A DNA stretch of 64,000 nucleotides from Stutzerimonas stutzeri (GTDB taxonomy: Bacteria; Pseudomonadota; Gammaproteobacteria; Pseudomonadales; Pseudomonadaceae), in assembly GCF_000219605.1 (NCBI RefSeq), contig NC_015740.1, forward strand, positions 2,728,001-2,792,000, in the 5' to 3' direction. Under the pieces are notes generated by a model, which was not told the origin of the DNA, ran no database searches, and saw only the letters and a program-made list of their open reading frames with translations. Below are positions 54,064 to 62,847 of the stretch, in pieces (the stretch's first letter is position 1; each line of letters opens with the position of its first letter). The position numbers were made by a program, and so were the translations under genes.

Positions 54064-55719
54064 ATGGAACGCGAATACATGGAATTCGACGTTGTCATCG
54101 TCGGCGCCGGCCCTGCAGGCCTATCCGCAGCCTGCCGCCTGAAGCAAAAAGCCGCCGACGCTGGTCAGGAAATCAGTGTATGCGTCGTCGAGAAAGGCTC
54201 CGAAGTAGGTGCCCATATCCTGTCCGGCGCGGTCTTCGAACCTCGTGCGCTGAACGAACTGTTCCCCGACTGGAAAGAACTCGGCGCCCCGCTCAACACG
54301 CCGGTCAAGCGTGACGACATCTATCTGCTGAAGACCGCCGAAGCGGCCAGCAAGCTGCCCAATGCGCTGGTCCCCAAGACCATGCACAACGAAGGCAATT
54401 ACATCATCTCCCTGGGCAACCTGTGCCGCTGGCTCGCCCAGCAGGCCGAGAACCTGGGTGTCGAGATCTACCCGGGCTTCGCCGCCCAGGAAGCGCTGAT
54501 CGACGAAAACGGCATCGTGCGCGGTATCGTCACCGGTGACCTGGGCGTCGATCGCGAAGGCAACCCGAAAGAAGGCATGTACACCCCAGGCATGGAGCTG
54601 CGTGCCAAGTACACGCTGTTCGCCGAAGGCTGCCGCGGACATATCGGCAAGCAGCTGATCAACCGCTTCCAGCTCAACGCCAATGTCGACCCGCAGCACT
54701 ACGCCATCGGCATCAAGGAGCTGTGGGACATCGACCCCGCCAAGCACGAGCAAGGCCTGGTCGTGCACACCGCGGGCTGGCCGCTGAACGACGAGAACAC
54801 TGGCGGCTCGTTCCTCTATCACCTGGAAAACAATCAGGTCGTGGTCGGCCTGATCGTCGATCTGTCCTACAGCAACCCTCACCTGTCGCCGTTCGACGAG
54901 TTCCAGCGCTACAAGCACCACCCGGTGATCAAGCAGTACCTGGAGGGCGGCAAACGCGTTTCCTACGGCGCCCGCGCCATCGCCAAAGGTGGCCTGAACT
55001 GCCTGCCGAAGATGGTCTTCAACGGCGGCGCACTGATCGGCTGCGACGCCGGGACCCTGAACTTCGCCAAGATCAAGGGCAGCCACACCGCGATGAAGTC
55101 CGGCATGCTGGCCGCCGAAGCTGCGGCGGACGCGCTGCTGGCCGGTCGCGAAGGTGGTGACGAGCTGAGCGCCTACGAAGAAGGCTTCAAGAACAGCTGG
55201 CTGTACGACGAGCTGTACAAGAGCCGCAACTTCGGCGCTGCCATTCACAAGTGGGGCGCAATCAAGGGTGGCGCGTTCAACTTCATCGACCAGAACATCT
55301 TCGGCGGCAAGATTCCCTTCACGCTGCACGACACAAAGCCGGACTACGCGTGCCTCAAGCCGGCCGCCGAGTCGAAGAAGATCGAGTATCCGAAGCCGGA
55401 CGGCAAACTGAGCTTCGACAAGCTCAGCTCGGTGTTCCTCTCGAACACCAACCATGAGGAAGACCAGCCGGTTCACCTCAAGCTGACCGACCCAAGCATC
55501 CCGATCGACAAGAACCTGCCGCTGTACGACGAGCCGGCTCAGCGCTACTGCCCGGCAGGCGTCTACGAAGTGGTCAGCAACGACGATGGCAGCAAGCGCT
55601 TCCAGATCAACGCGCAGAACTGCGTGCACTGCAAGACCTGCGACATCAAGGACCCGGCGCAGAACATCACCTGGGTCGCGCCGGAAGGTACCGGCGGGCC
55701 GAACTACCCCAACATGTAA
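54064..55719 (+). CDS. etfQO: Electron transfer flavoprotein-ubiquinone oxidoreductase
   Basis: 551 residues. N-terminal FAD motif VIVGAGPAGLSAA, the membrane-associated quinone domain in the middle, and the C-terminal 4Fe-4S ligands CPAGVYE and CVHCKTCDIKDP. Passes electrons from EtfAB to ubiquinone. AGGAGAAAG precedes the ATG. Divergent from etfBA. Confidence 0.97.
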   Translation: MEREYMEFDVVIVGAGPAGLSAACRLKQKAADAGQEISVCVVEKGSEVGAHILSGAVFEPRALNELFPDWKELGAPLNTPVKRDDIYLLKTAEAASKLPNALVPKTMHNEGNYIISLGNLCRWLAQQAENLGVEIYPGFAAQEALIDENGIVRGIVTGDLGVDREGNPKEGMYTPGMELRAKYTLFAEGCRGHIGKQLINRFQLNANVDPQHYAIGIKELWDIDPAKHEQGLVVHTAGWPLNDENTGGSFLYHLENNQVVVGLIVDLSYSNPHLSPFDEFQRYKHHPVIKQYLEGGKRVSYGARAIAKGGLNCLPKMVFNGGALIGCDAGTLNFAKIKGSHTAMKSGMLAAEAAADALLAGREGGDELSAYEEGFKNSWLYDELYKSRNFGAAIHKWGAIKGGAFNFIDQNIFGGKIPFTLHDTKPDYACLKPAAESKKIEYPKPDGKLSFDKLSSVFLSNTNHEEDQPVHLKLTDPSIPIDKNLPLYDEPAQRYCPAGVYEVVSNDDGSKRFQINAQNCVHCKTCDIKDPAQNITWVAPEGTGGPNYPNM

Positions 55720-55725
55720 GCAACG

Positions 55726-55752
55726 AAAAAGGCTCCCTCGGGAGCCTTTTTT
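55726..55752 (+). terminator. Rho-independent terminator after etfQO
   Basis: AAAAAGGCTCCC, TC turn, GGGAGCCTTTTTT. The arms with A and T tracts are symmetrical, so it may also end transcription of the convergent DUF1285 gene (stop at 55781). Confidence 0.92.
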
Positions 55753-55780
55753 ATGCCGTTGAAACCGGTATACCGCGACG

Positions 55781-56347
55781 CTACTCGGTACGTCCTATGG
55801 GAAAGAACACACCGCCGCTCCACACGCCGAGCCAGCTCTCGCCGTCCACATCACCCGGCACGGCCAGATCCACCAGCTGATAGAACACGTTGCGATGAAC
55901 CAGCGCCTCGAGATTGGCGCGCACGTGAATGTACGGCGATGGTCCCTGAGTCTGCGGGTCGAGGCTGACGCGCAGCGGATGCTCCTGACCGGCCTCCACC
56001 ACATCGTCGACATTGGTGACGAAACGCAGCAACTGCGCTTCGCCCTCCCCGCTCACGTCCAGCCGCACCGCGACGAAGGGCGCATCTTCGACCTGGATCC
56101 CGACCTTTTCCACCGGCGTAACCAGGAAGTAATCATCGCCGTCGCGTCGAATCACTGTGGAGAACAGACGAACCATCGCCGGACGTCCGATAGGCGTGCC
56201 CTGGTAAAACCAGGTACCGTCTCGTGCGATACGCATGTCGAGGTCGCCGCAGAATGGCGGGTTCCACAAATGCACCGGCGGCAGCCCCTTCTTCTCGCCC
56301 GCCGAGAGCTGGGCCAGCAGGTCTCCCGCCTTGCCTGTCTCGTTCAT
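55781..56347 (-). CDS. DUF1285 protein
   Basis: 188 residues, soluble. The family core is clear ([41 protein letters not shown] in pieces, then [22 protein letters not shown]). The fold is two small beta-barrel-like domains in solved relatives; its role is unknown. Next to etfQO in pseudomonads generally. Confidence 0.85.
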   Translation of the reverse strand: MNETGKAGDLLAQLSAGEKKGLPPVHLWNPPFCGDLDMRIARDGTWFYQGTPIGRPAMVRLFSTVIRRDGDDYFLVTPVEKVGIQVEDAPFVAVRLDVSGEGEAQLLRFVTNVDDVVEAGQEHPLRVSLDPQTQGPSPYIHVRANLEALVHRNVFYQLVDLAVPGDVDGESWLGVWSGGVFFPIGRTE

Positions 56348-56397
56348 CCCGTTCTCCTCGCTTCGCAGCTATGTCGGCTTCGATACTGCCACATCCC

Positions 56398-57012
56398 TCA
56401 GCGTGACAGACCCAGTAACCGACGAGCATAGTCCTGCAAAGGCGGCCGCAGGAGATGCTCGGGTCTGGCATCGTAAATGCCGAGCAGCCCGCCACGGCTG
56501 CGAATGCGCGCGGTATCGACCAGATAGTGCGTGCCGGTTTCGATCAGCATCAGTTGCACCACGCCGGAATCCACGCCAAGCCGATCCAGTGCGCGCTGCT
56601 CGTTCAGCTCGTCGAAGCTGCCGATGCGATCGTCCGCCGCTGCGTAGCGCAGATACAGAAGGTAATGGGCGCCGACCGCAGAGGCCTGCGTCATGGCTTC
56701 CTCCAGCCCGGCCGGCTCGCGAGCGCGGCGCACCAGCGGGAAATATTCGACGAAGCCATTGAAGGCTTCCTCCGCCACGACATTCGGCCGCGGATAGACA
56801 TCACCGGGGGGTACGAAATGGCCCTGCGCAATATAGATGAAGGAATCCGGCTGCAGACGCCATGAACTGGCCCGGCGTGTCTCGCTGTGATCGAGAATAC
56901 CGGCATCCCTCAGGTGGTAGCGGGTGCCCTCGGCCATGTCGCTGACTTTCATGCAGCCAGCCAGGGCAAGCAATACCAGCAAACCTGGCACGCCTACTAA
57001 TAGAAAACGCAT
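56398..57012 (-). CDS. DUF4823 lipoprotein
   Basis: 204 residues from the ATG at 57012 (MRFLLVGVPGLLVLLALAGC), lipobox cysteine at 20. The upstream in-frame extension is not protein-like. The domain (GTRYHLRDAGILDHSE ... GAHYLLYLRYAAADDRIGSFDELNEQ) is DUF4823. Envelope lipoprotein, function unknown. Downstream of the radical SAM gene. Confidence 0.8.
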   Translation of the reverse strand: MRFLLVGVPGLLVLLALAGCMKVSDMAEGTRYHLRDAGILDHSETRRASSWRLQPDSFIYIAQGHFVPPGDVYPRPNVVAEEAFNGFVEYFPLVRRAREPAGLEEAMTQASAVGAHYLLYLRYAAADDRIGSFDELNEQRALDRLGVDSGVVQLMLIETGTHYLVDTARIRSRGGLLGIYDARPEHLLRPPLQDYARRLLGLSR

Positions 57013-57121
57013 GGATTTCACCCTCCAGAGGCCGGTGACGGAAAACCGGCAATCGCACCGGCAATGCAGCATCCACGCCAGGTCGGCCGGCCGATGGCGC
57101 TGGTACCAGCGCGTCTGCCGC

Positions 57122-58018
57122 TCACAGCCCGCGCTGCCACTCCTGGCGCAAAGGCGCGGCACGGGGATCGTCGATCGCCTCGCGCAGCTGGCGCATCAGG
57201 CGCGGCTTGTCGGCTCCCAGCGTGCCTTTGAGCACCAGATAGTTGGAGGCGTGGTCGCTGCGGAACACCGTGTCACGCAACTGGAGATCGCCCAGCAGCC
57301 ATTCCAGCTCAACAAGCAGGTCGGAAAGCGGTAGCGGCTCGAAGTCTTCATATCCCTGGCGAAAACGCGCATAACCCTGCGGGAAACTGACCACCAGCGT
57401 GGAAAGAAACTCGGGCTGCGCTGCGTTCATCAGGCGTGCCGAATTGCGCGCATGCTGCCGGCTCAGCGCCCGCCCGCCAAGGCCATTGAGGATCATCACC
57501 GAACGGGTGATTCCCGCCTGGCCAAGCTTGTCCAGCGCGCTCAGGGTCGACTCGTAGGTTTCGCCCTTGTTGACCCGCGCCAGCACCTCGTCGTCACCGG
57601 ACTCCGCGCCAACGTAGGCCATGCCAAGCCCGGCGTCCGCCAGCTCACGCAGCTCCTGGACCGACTTCTTGCGCAAATTGCGTGGCAGGCAGTAGCTGGA
57701 CACGCGCTGCACCTCCGGCAGGCACTGGCGAATCTGCTCCAGGATCTTCAGCAGCCTGCGAGTCGGCAGCACCAGCGCATCGCCATCGGCCAGAAACACC
57801 CGCTGAACGATCAGCTGCTCGCCGCAGCGGCGAATCTCTTCGAGCACTTCCACCTCATCGCGGGCGCGGAATTTCTTCTGCGGCGCGGTGTACATCTCGC
57901 AGAACGTGCAGGCGTTCCACGAACAGCCGTTGGTCACCGGCAGGATCAGTGAATGCGCTTCGCTCGGCGGCCGGAAAACCGGCTCGATATAGCGGACGGG
58001 AAACTCGCTCATGCTCAT
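57122..58018 (-). CDS. Radical SAM protein with CX4CX2C cluster motif
   Basis: 298 residues. The iron-sulfur motif is CSWNACTFC (residues 32-40), spacing C-x4-C-x2-C, one residue longer than the classical CX3CX2C. The SAM-binding barrel follows (VFLADGDALVLPTRRLLKIL, YVGAESGDDEVLARVNKG). No auxiliary cysteine cluster is obvious. The substrate is unknown. Start at codon 1 or 3 (MSMSEFPVRYIE). Followed by DUF4823 and preceded by a TetR gene. Confidence 0.85.
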   Translation of the reverse strand: MSMSEFPVRYIEPVFRPPSEAHSLILPVTNGCSWNACTFCEMYTAPQKKFRARDEVEVLEEIRRCGEQLIVQRVFLADGDALVLPTRRLLKILEQIRQCLPEVQRVSSYCLPRNLRKKSVQELRELADAGLGMAYVGAESGDDEVLARVNKGETYESTLSALDKLGQAGITRSVMILNGLGGRALSRQHARNSARLMNAAQPEFLSTLVVSFPQGYARFRQGYEDFEPLPLSDLLVELEWLLGDLQLRDTVFRSDHASNYLVLKGTLGADKPRLMRQLREAIDDPRAAPLRQEWQRGL

Positions 58019-58039
58019 TGTGCTTCGCCTGCGCCGACG

Positions 58040-58660
58040 TCAATCACGCTTGCGCTTGTTGCCCATGCGCACACCGATATCCATCAGGAACTGGAAGAAT
58101 CCGTCCTGATCCTCCAGCACATTGCTCCAGAACGGCGAGTGATACAGCGCGACCGCGCCGTGCACCAGAGCCCAGGCGGCGCAGTAATGGAAATACGGTG
58201 GCACGTCTTCGAGCTTGCCCTCGGCGATACGCCCCTTGATCAGCTGGGTCAGGTGTTCGAAGTTGGATGCGCGGATGCTGTGCAGCTGCTCGACCATCTC
58301 CGGGACCTGGTTGCCCTTGACCACTTTCTCCTCGAGGCGGTCGAACAGACGGTAACGCTGCGGGTCGCGCATGCGGAACTCGAAATAGGCGCGCGAAAGC
58401 GCTTCCTTGTCGCGATCAAGATCCGGGGAATGCAGCAGCTGATTCAGGTCGCGCTCGTAGTCGAGCATCAGCCGCAGGTAGATTTCGGCCTTCGACTTGA
58501 AGTGCTTGTAGATGGTGCCTTTGCCGATGCCCACCGCATCGGCAATCATCTCGACCGTGACGCTATCCTCTCCCTGGTCGAGAAAGAGCTGCAACGCGGT
58601 ATCGAGGATTTCCTGTTCGCGGCGACGAAATTCGCGGACCTTACGGGGTTCATTCTGCAT
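58040..58660 (-). CDS. TetR/AcrR-family transcriptional regulator
   Basis: 206 residues. N-terminal helix-turn-helix (ILDTALQLFLDQGEDSVTVEMIADAVGIGKGTIYKHFKSKAEIYLRL in pieces) and a helical ligand domain. The same gene occupies this place in P. aeruginosa. It is not PsrA, whose gene lies near lexA. Probably controls itself and the divergent aminotransferase gene. Confidence 0.92.
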   Translation of the reverse strand: MQNEPRKVREFRRREQEILDTALQLFLDQGEDSVTVEMIADAVGIGKGTIYKHFKSKAEIYLRLMLDYERDLNQLLHSPDLDRDKEALSRAYFEFRMRDPQRYRLFDRLEEKVVKGNQVPEMVEQLHSIRASNFEHLTQLIKGRIAEGKLEDVPPYFHYCAAWALVHGAVALYHSPFWSNVLEDQDGFFQFLMDIGVRMGNKRKRD

Positions 58661-58688
58661 AGGAGGCTGCTTAGATGAGAAATCGAGG

Positions 58689-58712
58689 CGGTCATTATGC
58701 CTAACCGGTCAT
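58689..58712. repeat. Direct repeat CGGTCAT in the TetR/aminotransferase gap
   Basis: CGGTCAT occurs at 58689-58695 and 58706-58712, 17 bases apart start to start, in the 74-base divergent gap. It is the only repeated sequence there and a possible operator for the TetR regulator. TetR operators are usually palindromic, so support is limited. Confidence 0.35.
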
Positions 58713-58734
58713 CAAATGCACGGGGCATCCAGCG

Positions 58735-59868
58735 ATGATTCACATAAATGACGAATTTCCGCAAATAGTCGGTTTGCGATATCTCAACCATGCTGCCGTC
58801 GCGCCCTGGCCTCGGCGAGCCGCCAGTGCCGTCAGTGCCTTTGCCGAGCAGAACGCTACCCTCGGCGCACGTGACTATCCGCAATGGCTTACGGTCGAGC
58901 GCAGCCTGCGCCAGCGCCTTACGCGCCTGCTCAACGCACCGACCAGCGCCGACGTGGCACTGGTCAAGAACACGTCCGAAGCACTGTCGTTTGTCGCCTT
59001 TGGCCTGGACTGGAAAAGCGGTGATCGCATCGTCATCAGCGATGAAGAATTTCCATCCAACCGTGTCGTCTGGGAGGCGCTGCAGCCATTCGGCGTGGAG
59101 GTCGTTCAAGTCAGCCTTAAGGGTGCCGATCCGGAAGGCGACCTGCTGGCGGCCTGCGGGCCGCGGGTACGACTGATGGCGATCAGCGCGGTGCAGTACG
59201 CCAGCGGCCTGCGCCTGGATCTTGCACGTCTGGGCGAAGGCTGCGAGCAGCGCGGTGTGCTGCTGTGCATCGATGCGATCCAGCAGCTTGGCGCCCAGCC
59301 CTTCGATGTGCAGCAGAGTCGCTGCGCTTTCGCCATGGCCGACGGCCACAAGTGGATGCTCGGCCCCGAGGGGCTCGGCGTCTTCTATTGCCGGAGCGAC
59401 CTGCGCGATCAGCTGAAGCTGCACGAGTACGGCTGGCACATGCTGGAACACGCCGGCGATTACGATCGCACGGACTGGGAACCGGCCCGCAGCGCACGAC
59501 GCTTCGAATGCGGCAGTCCCAATCTGCTCGGGGCGATGGCGCTCGAGGCCAGTCTTTCCTTGCTGGAGGAAGTGGGCATGGAGCAGGTCGCCGCAGCCCT
59601 CGACGAACGCGTCGAATGGCTGTGTCGGGGATTAGGCGATCTGGGGGGAGTCGACATCCTGTCGCCGACAACAGCCGAGCGTCGGGCCGGCATCCTCACC
59701 TTCCGCCTGCATGGCTGGGACAATGCAGCGCTCTTCGAGCGGCTGAAGGCGGCGCAAGTCGTCTGCGCCTTGCGTGGCGGCGGCATTCGCTTCTCTCCGC
59801 ATTTCTACACGCCGCAGCGCGTCATCGATGAAACCCTGGCGCTTCTGCATGAGCTGGCAAGTCACTGA
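58735..59868 (+). CDS. Class V aminotransferase (cysteine desulfurase-like fold)
   Basis: 377 residues. PLP lysine in ADGHKWMLGPEGLG, cofactor contacts KNTSEALSFVAFGLDW and DEEFPSNRVVWEAL, SAVQYASG, and DAIQQLGAQPFD before the lysine. No mobile cysteine loop of true IscS/SufS enzymes is evident, so the substrate is uncertain. Divergent from the TetR gene. Confidence 0.88.
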   Translation: MIHINDEFPQIVGLRYLNHAAVAPWPRRAASAVSAFAEQNATLGARDYPQWLTVERSLRQRLTRLLNAPTSADVALVKNTSEALSFVAFGLDWKSGDRIVISDEEFPSNRVVWEALQPFGVEVVQVSLKGADPEGDLLAACGPRVRLMAISAVQYASGLRLDLARLGEGCEQRGVLLCIDAIQQLGAQPFDVQQSRCAFAMADGHKWMLGPEGLGVFYCRSDLRDQLKLHEYGWHMLEHAGDYDRTDWEPARSARRFECGSPNLLGAMALEASLSLLEEVGMEQVAAALDERVEWLCRGLGDLGGVDILSPTTAERRAGILTFRLHGWDNAALFERLKAAQVVCALRGGGIRFSPHFYTPQRVIDETLALLHELASH

Positions 59869-59948
59869 CGGCGATCAGCCAGCGAGACATGTATTCCAAA
59901 TGCGTTTAAAAAGCGCGGAAATCCGCCAGCAGACCGCTAATGCAGCGT

Positions 59949-59955
59949 TAATACT
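59949..59955 (+). promoter_or_regulatory. Candidate -10 box of the small RNA gene
   Basis: TAATACT, near the RpoS-type -10 CTATACT, stands 6 bases before the inferred RNA start and has no clear -35 box, as is common for stationary-phase promoters. P. aeruginosa rgsA is RpoS-dependent. Confidence 0.4.
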
Positions 59956-59960
59956 TGAGT

Positions 59961-60068
59961 CACTGGCTAGGCAATCCCCCCACTGCCTGGCCAGATGAGG
60001 TCGCCTGGATTGCGATTTCATACTCCTAATGGTCTTGGCCCGGTTTCTCAGGAATCCGGGTTTTTTTT
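59961..60068 (+). ncRNA. rgsA: Small RNA, probable RgsA/P16 homologue
   Basis: No open frame of interest is present, but two structures are. Stem TGGCTAGGCA (59964-59973) pairs with TGCCTGGCCA (59984-59993) with one G-U, closing a ten-base loop with six consecutive C. A terminator follows: CCCGG, TTTC, TCA loop, GGAA, T bulge, CCGGG, then eight T (60039-60068). The RNA would be about 108 bases. The place, between this aminotransferase region and tatD, is where P. aeruginosa has rgsA (about 120 nt). Identity rests on position and structure, not on alignment. Confidence 0.7.
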
Positions 60069-60085
60069 GCGCGCTCGTAAACCGA

Positions 60086-61480
60086 TCAAGTCGACGCAGC
60101 ACCGACGCGCGCCCGCAACCGGAAACACAGCCAGAGGAAGCCGACCCAGAACGGAATGGCGAATACCGACAGACGAATGCCGGGAATCCACAGCATGATC
60201 ACCAGGATACCGCTGACGAAGGCCAGGCACAGGTAATTGCTGAGCGGGAACCAGAACGCCTTGAAGCTCGGTACCACACCCTTGCGCTGCATTGCCCGTC
60301 GGAATTTCAGGTGGGCCAGGCTGATCATCGCCCAGTTGATCACCAGCGCGGCAACCACCAGCGACATCAACAACTCCAGCGCGCCCCGTGGCAGCAGATA
60401 ATTCACCAGCACGCAGAGCAGCGTCACCACAGCCGAGACGCCAATGGCGAGCACCGGCACACCACGAGCGTTGATCTTCATCAGACTGCGCGGCGCATCG
60501 CCCTGTTCGGCCAGGCCGTAGAGCATGCGGCTGTTGCAATACACGCCACTGTTGTAGACCGACAGCGCGGCGGTGAGCACCACGAAATTGAGCAGATGCG
60601 CGGCCGTATCGCTGCCGATCAGCGAGAAGATCTGGACGAAGGGACTGCCGCTGTAGGGATCACCCGCCGCCCCCAACGTCTGCAGCAGCGCATCCCACGG
60701 ATAGAGCGCTAGCAGCACGGTCAGAGCACCGATATAGAAGATCAGGATGCGGTAGACGACCTGATTGATCGCCTTCGGTATCACCGTCTTCGGATCGGCC
60801 GCCTCTGCCGCCGTGATGCCGACCAGCTCCAGACCACCGAAGGAGAACATGATGATCGCCAGCGCCAGCACCATGCCGCTGAAACCGTTGGGAAAGAACC
60901 CGCCGTGGCTCCAGAGATTGCTGATGCTCGCTTGCTCGCCGCCCTGCCCGCTCACCAGCAGGAACAATCCGAGCAGGATCATGCCGATGATGGCGGCGAC
61001 CTTGATGATGGCGAACCAGAACTCGGTTTCACCAAACGCCTTCACGTTGCTCAGGTTGATCAGATTGATCAGCACGAAGAACGCCGCGGCAGTCGCCCAG
61101 GTGGGCACGTCCGGCCACCAGAACTGCACGTACTTGCCCACCGCGGTCAGCTCTGCCATGCCCACGAGCACATAAAGCACCCAGTAGTTCCAGCCGGACA
61201 GAAAGCCTGCGTAGCCTCCCCAGTACTTGTGCGCGAAATGACTGAAGGAACCGGCTACCGGTTCTTCGACGATCATTTCCCCCAGCTGACGCATGATCAG
61301 AAAGGCGATGAAGCCGCCGATGGCGTAGCCCAGGATCATGGACGGGCCGGCGCTCTTCAGCACCCCGGCGGACCCCAGGAACAAGCCGGTGCCGATCGCC
61401 CCGCCTAGGGCAATCAGCTGGATATGGCGGTTTTTCAGGCCTCGTTGCAACGGCCCGGTATGCAGCGTCTCAGCGGTCAT
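60086..61480 (-). CDS. Amino-acid permease, AAT (APC) family, aromatic-type
   Basis: 464 residues, twelve membrane helices. AAT family start LQRGLKNRHIQLIALGGAIGTGLFLGSAGVL (in pieces) and the GGLELVGITAAEAADPKTVIPKAI segment. Resembles AroP/PheP and the D-Ser/Ala/Gly carriers; the substrate is not certain. It lies between the small RNA and tatD; P. aeruginosa lacks a gene here, so it is a lineage-specific gain. Confidence 0.88.
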   Translation of the reverse strand: MTAETLHTGPLQRGLKNRHIQLIALGGAIGTGLFLGSAGVLKSAGPSMILGYAIGGFIAFLIMRQLGEMIVEEPVAGSFSHFAHKYWGGYAGFLSGWNYWVLYVLVGMAELTAVGKYVQFWWPDVPTWATAAAFFVLINLINLSNVKAFGETEFWFAIIKVAAIIGMILLGLFLLVSGQGGEQASISNLWSHGGFFPNGFSGMVLALAIIMFSFGGLELVGITAAEAADPKTVIPKAINQVVYRILIFYIGALTVLLALYPWDALLQTLGAAGDPYSGSPFVQIFSLIGSDTAAHLLNFVVLTAALSVYNSGVYCNSRMLYGLAEQGDAPRSLMKINARGVPVLAIGVSAVVTLLCVLVNYLLPRGALELLMSLVVAALVINWAMISLAHLKFRRAMQRKGVVPSFKAFWFPLSNYLCLAFVSGILVIMLWIPGIRLSVFAIPFWVGFLWLCFRLRARVGAAST

Positions 61481-61560
61481 TACGCCACCTTGCGGATAAA
61501 GTACGAAGTGCGCAGCGCGCGGCAGATCAGGCAGGTTGCAAGCACGGAAACCGCGACCTT

Positions 61561-62346
61561 TCAGCCGCGAACCCGGGCAAGCGGAAAAAGCGACCTGAAG
61601 TTGGCGGTGGTCTGCTCCGCCAGCTGTTCGAAAGAAACACCCCGCAGCGGCGCCAGGAACTCGGCCACCTCGCGCACGTACTGCGGCAGATTGGCCTTGC
61701 CACGGTGGGGAATCGGTGCGAGATAGGGCGAATCGGTCTCCACCAGCAGGCGATCGGCAGGGACCTGCCGGGCGACGTCACGCAGCGCGTCGGCATTACG
61801 GAAGGTGACGATGCCCGAAAGCGAGATGTAGAAACCAAGATCCAGAGCGGCCCTGGCCATCTCCCAATCCTCAGTGAAGCAATGCAGCACCCCGGCCTGG
61901 GGCAAGCTGGCTTCACGCAACAGCGCCAGGGTGTCTGCGCGTGCCTCGCGGGTGTGCACGATGACCGGCTTGCCGGTCAGTCGGGCAGCCTCCAGATGCA
62001 GGCGGAACGACTGCTGCTGGAGTTCGGCCGCCTCGGGCTCGTAGTGGTAGTCCAGCCCGGTCTCGCCGATGGCAACGGCATGCGGATGCTGCAGCTCGCT
62101 CAGCAGCCAGTCCAATGCCGGCTGACTGGTCGGCTCCAGATCGAGCGGGTGTACACCGATGGAACAGTCAACATCGGCGTAACGCTCGGTCAGCGATTTG
62201 ACCGCCGACGCGTTGTCGGCGCTGACCCCGATGCACAGGAAGTGTCCGACCCCTCGCGCTCGGGCAGCATCGAGCGCTGCATCGAGCGACCCGTCATGGG
62301 CGGTCAGGTCGAGTCGGTCAAGGTGACAGTGGGAATCTACCAGCAT
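61561..62346 (-). CDS. TatD-family deoxyribonuclease
   Basis: 261 residues. Metal site DSHCHLDRLD, then IGVHPLD, GETGLDYHY, VIVHTREAR, HCFTEDWEMA and TDSPYLAP, all the TatD/YcfH signatures. Metal-dependent DNase or hydrolase. Last gene of the tmk-holB-pilZ-tatD group. Confidence 0.95.
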   Translation of the reverse strand: MLVDSHCHLDRLDLTAHDGSLDAALDAARARGVGHFLCIGVSADNASAVKSLTERYADVDCSIGVHPLDLEPTSQPALDWLLSELQHPHAVAIGETGLDYHYEPEAAELQQQSFRLHLEAARLTGKPVIVHTREARADTLALLREASLPQAGVLHCFTEDWEMARAALDLGFYISLSGIVTFRNADALRDVARQVPADRLLVETDSPYLAPIPHRGKANLPQYVREVAEFLAPLRGVSFEQLAEQTTANFRSLFPLARVRG

Positions 62347-62459
62347 GGAGGGCGCAACTTGCTATCGCGGAAAGGGGGCGATTGTAGAGCAAATGGCGGG
62401 GAATCAGAAAAGGTAGGCGGTACAACGACGCCTGACGTACGGCACCGGGACGCCGACCC

Positions 62460-62816
62460 TCACATGGTATGGGTAGGACGATCGGACTTCAGCGCGCCGG
62501 CCAGATAGGTTTCGATCTTGTTGCGCGCGGTGTTGTCACCCTCGTTGAACTGCACGCCGATGCCTGCGGCACGACTGCCCTGGGCGCCCTTGGGGGTGAT
62601 CCAGACCACCTTGCCAGCCACCGGAATCTTCTCCGGCTCGTCCATCAGGTTCAGCAGCATGAACACTTCGTCGCCGAGCTTGTAGCTCTTGTTGGTCGGA
62701 ATGAACAACCCACCATTCTTGATGAAGGGCATGAACGCGGCATAGAGCACCGACTTGTCCTTGATGGTCAGGGACAGGATGCCGTTACGCGGACCAAGAT
62801 TTGCTGGCAGGCTCAT
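62460..62816 (-). CDS. pilZ: Type IV pilus protein PilZ
   Basis: 118 residues, a single PilZ domain (MSLPANLGPRNGILSLTIKDKSVLYAAFMPF in pieces, GGLFIPTNKSYKLGDEVFMLLNL, VVWITPKG, GIGVQFNEGDNTARNKIETYLAG). It lacks the RxxxR and DxSxxG c-di-GMP motifs, as does the founder protein PA2960, which acts with FimX/PilB in pilus assembly. Position between holB and tatD is conserved. Confidence 0.95.
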   Translation of the reverse strand: MSLPANLGPRNGILSLTIKDKSVLYAAFMPFIKNGGLFIPTNKSYKLGDEVFMLLNLMDEPEKIPVAGKVVWITPKGAQGSRAAGIGVQFNEGDNTARNKIETYLAGALKSDRPTHTM

Positions 62817-62847
62817 GCGGTGTTCCTAACGAAAGTTCCGGTCGATT

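Noticed and set aside
57122..58018. Radical SAM motif as a damaged CX3CX2C
   Set aside because: The frame is intact and the surrounding GCS-x3-CTFC sequence looks like a genuine subgroup motif, so it is treated as a variant, not a mutation.
62460..62816. Missing c-di-GMP motifs in PilZ as a defect
   Set aside because: The founding PilZ protein of Pseudomonas also lacks them, so this is normal for the family.
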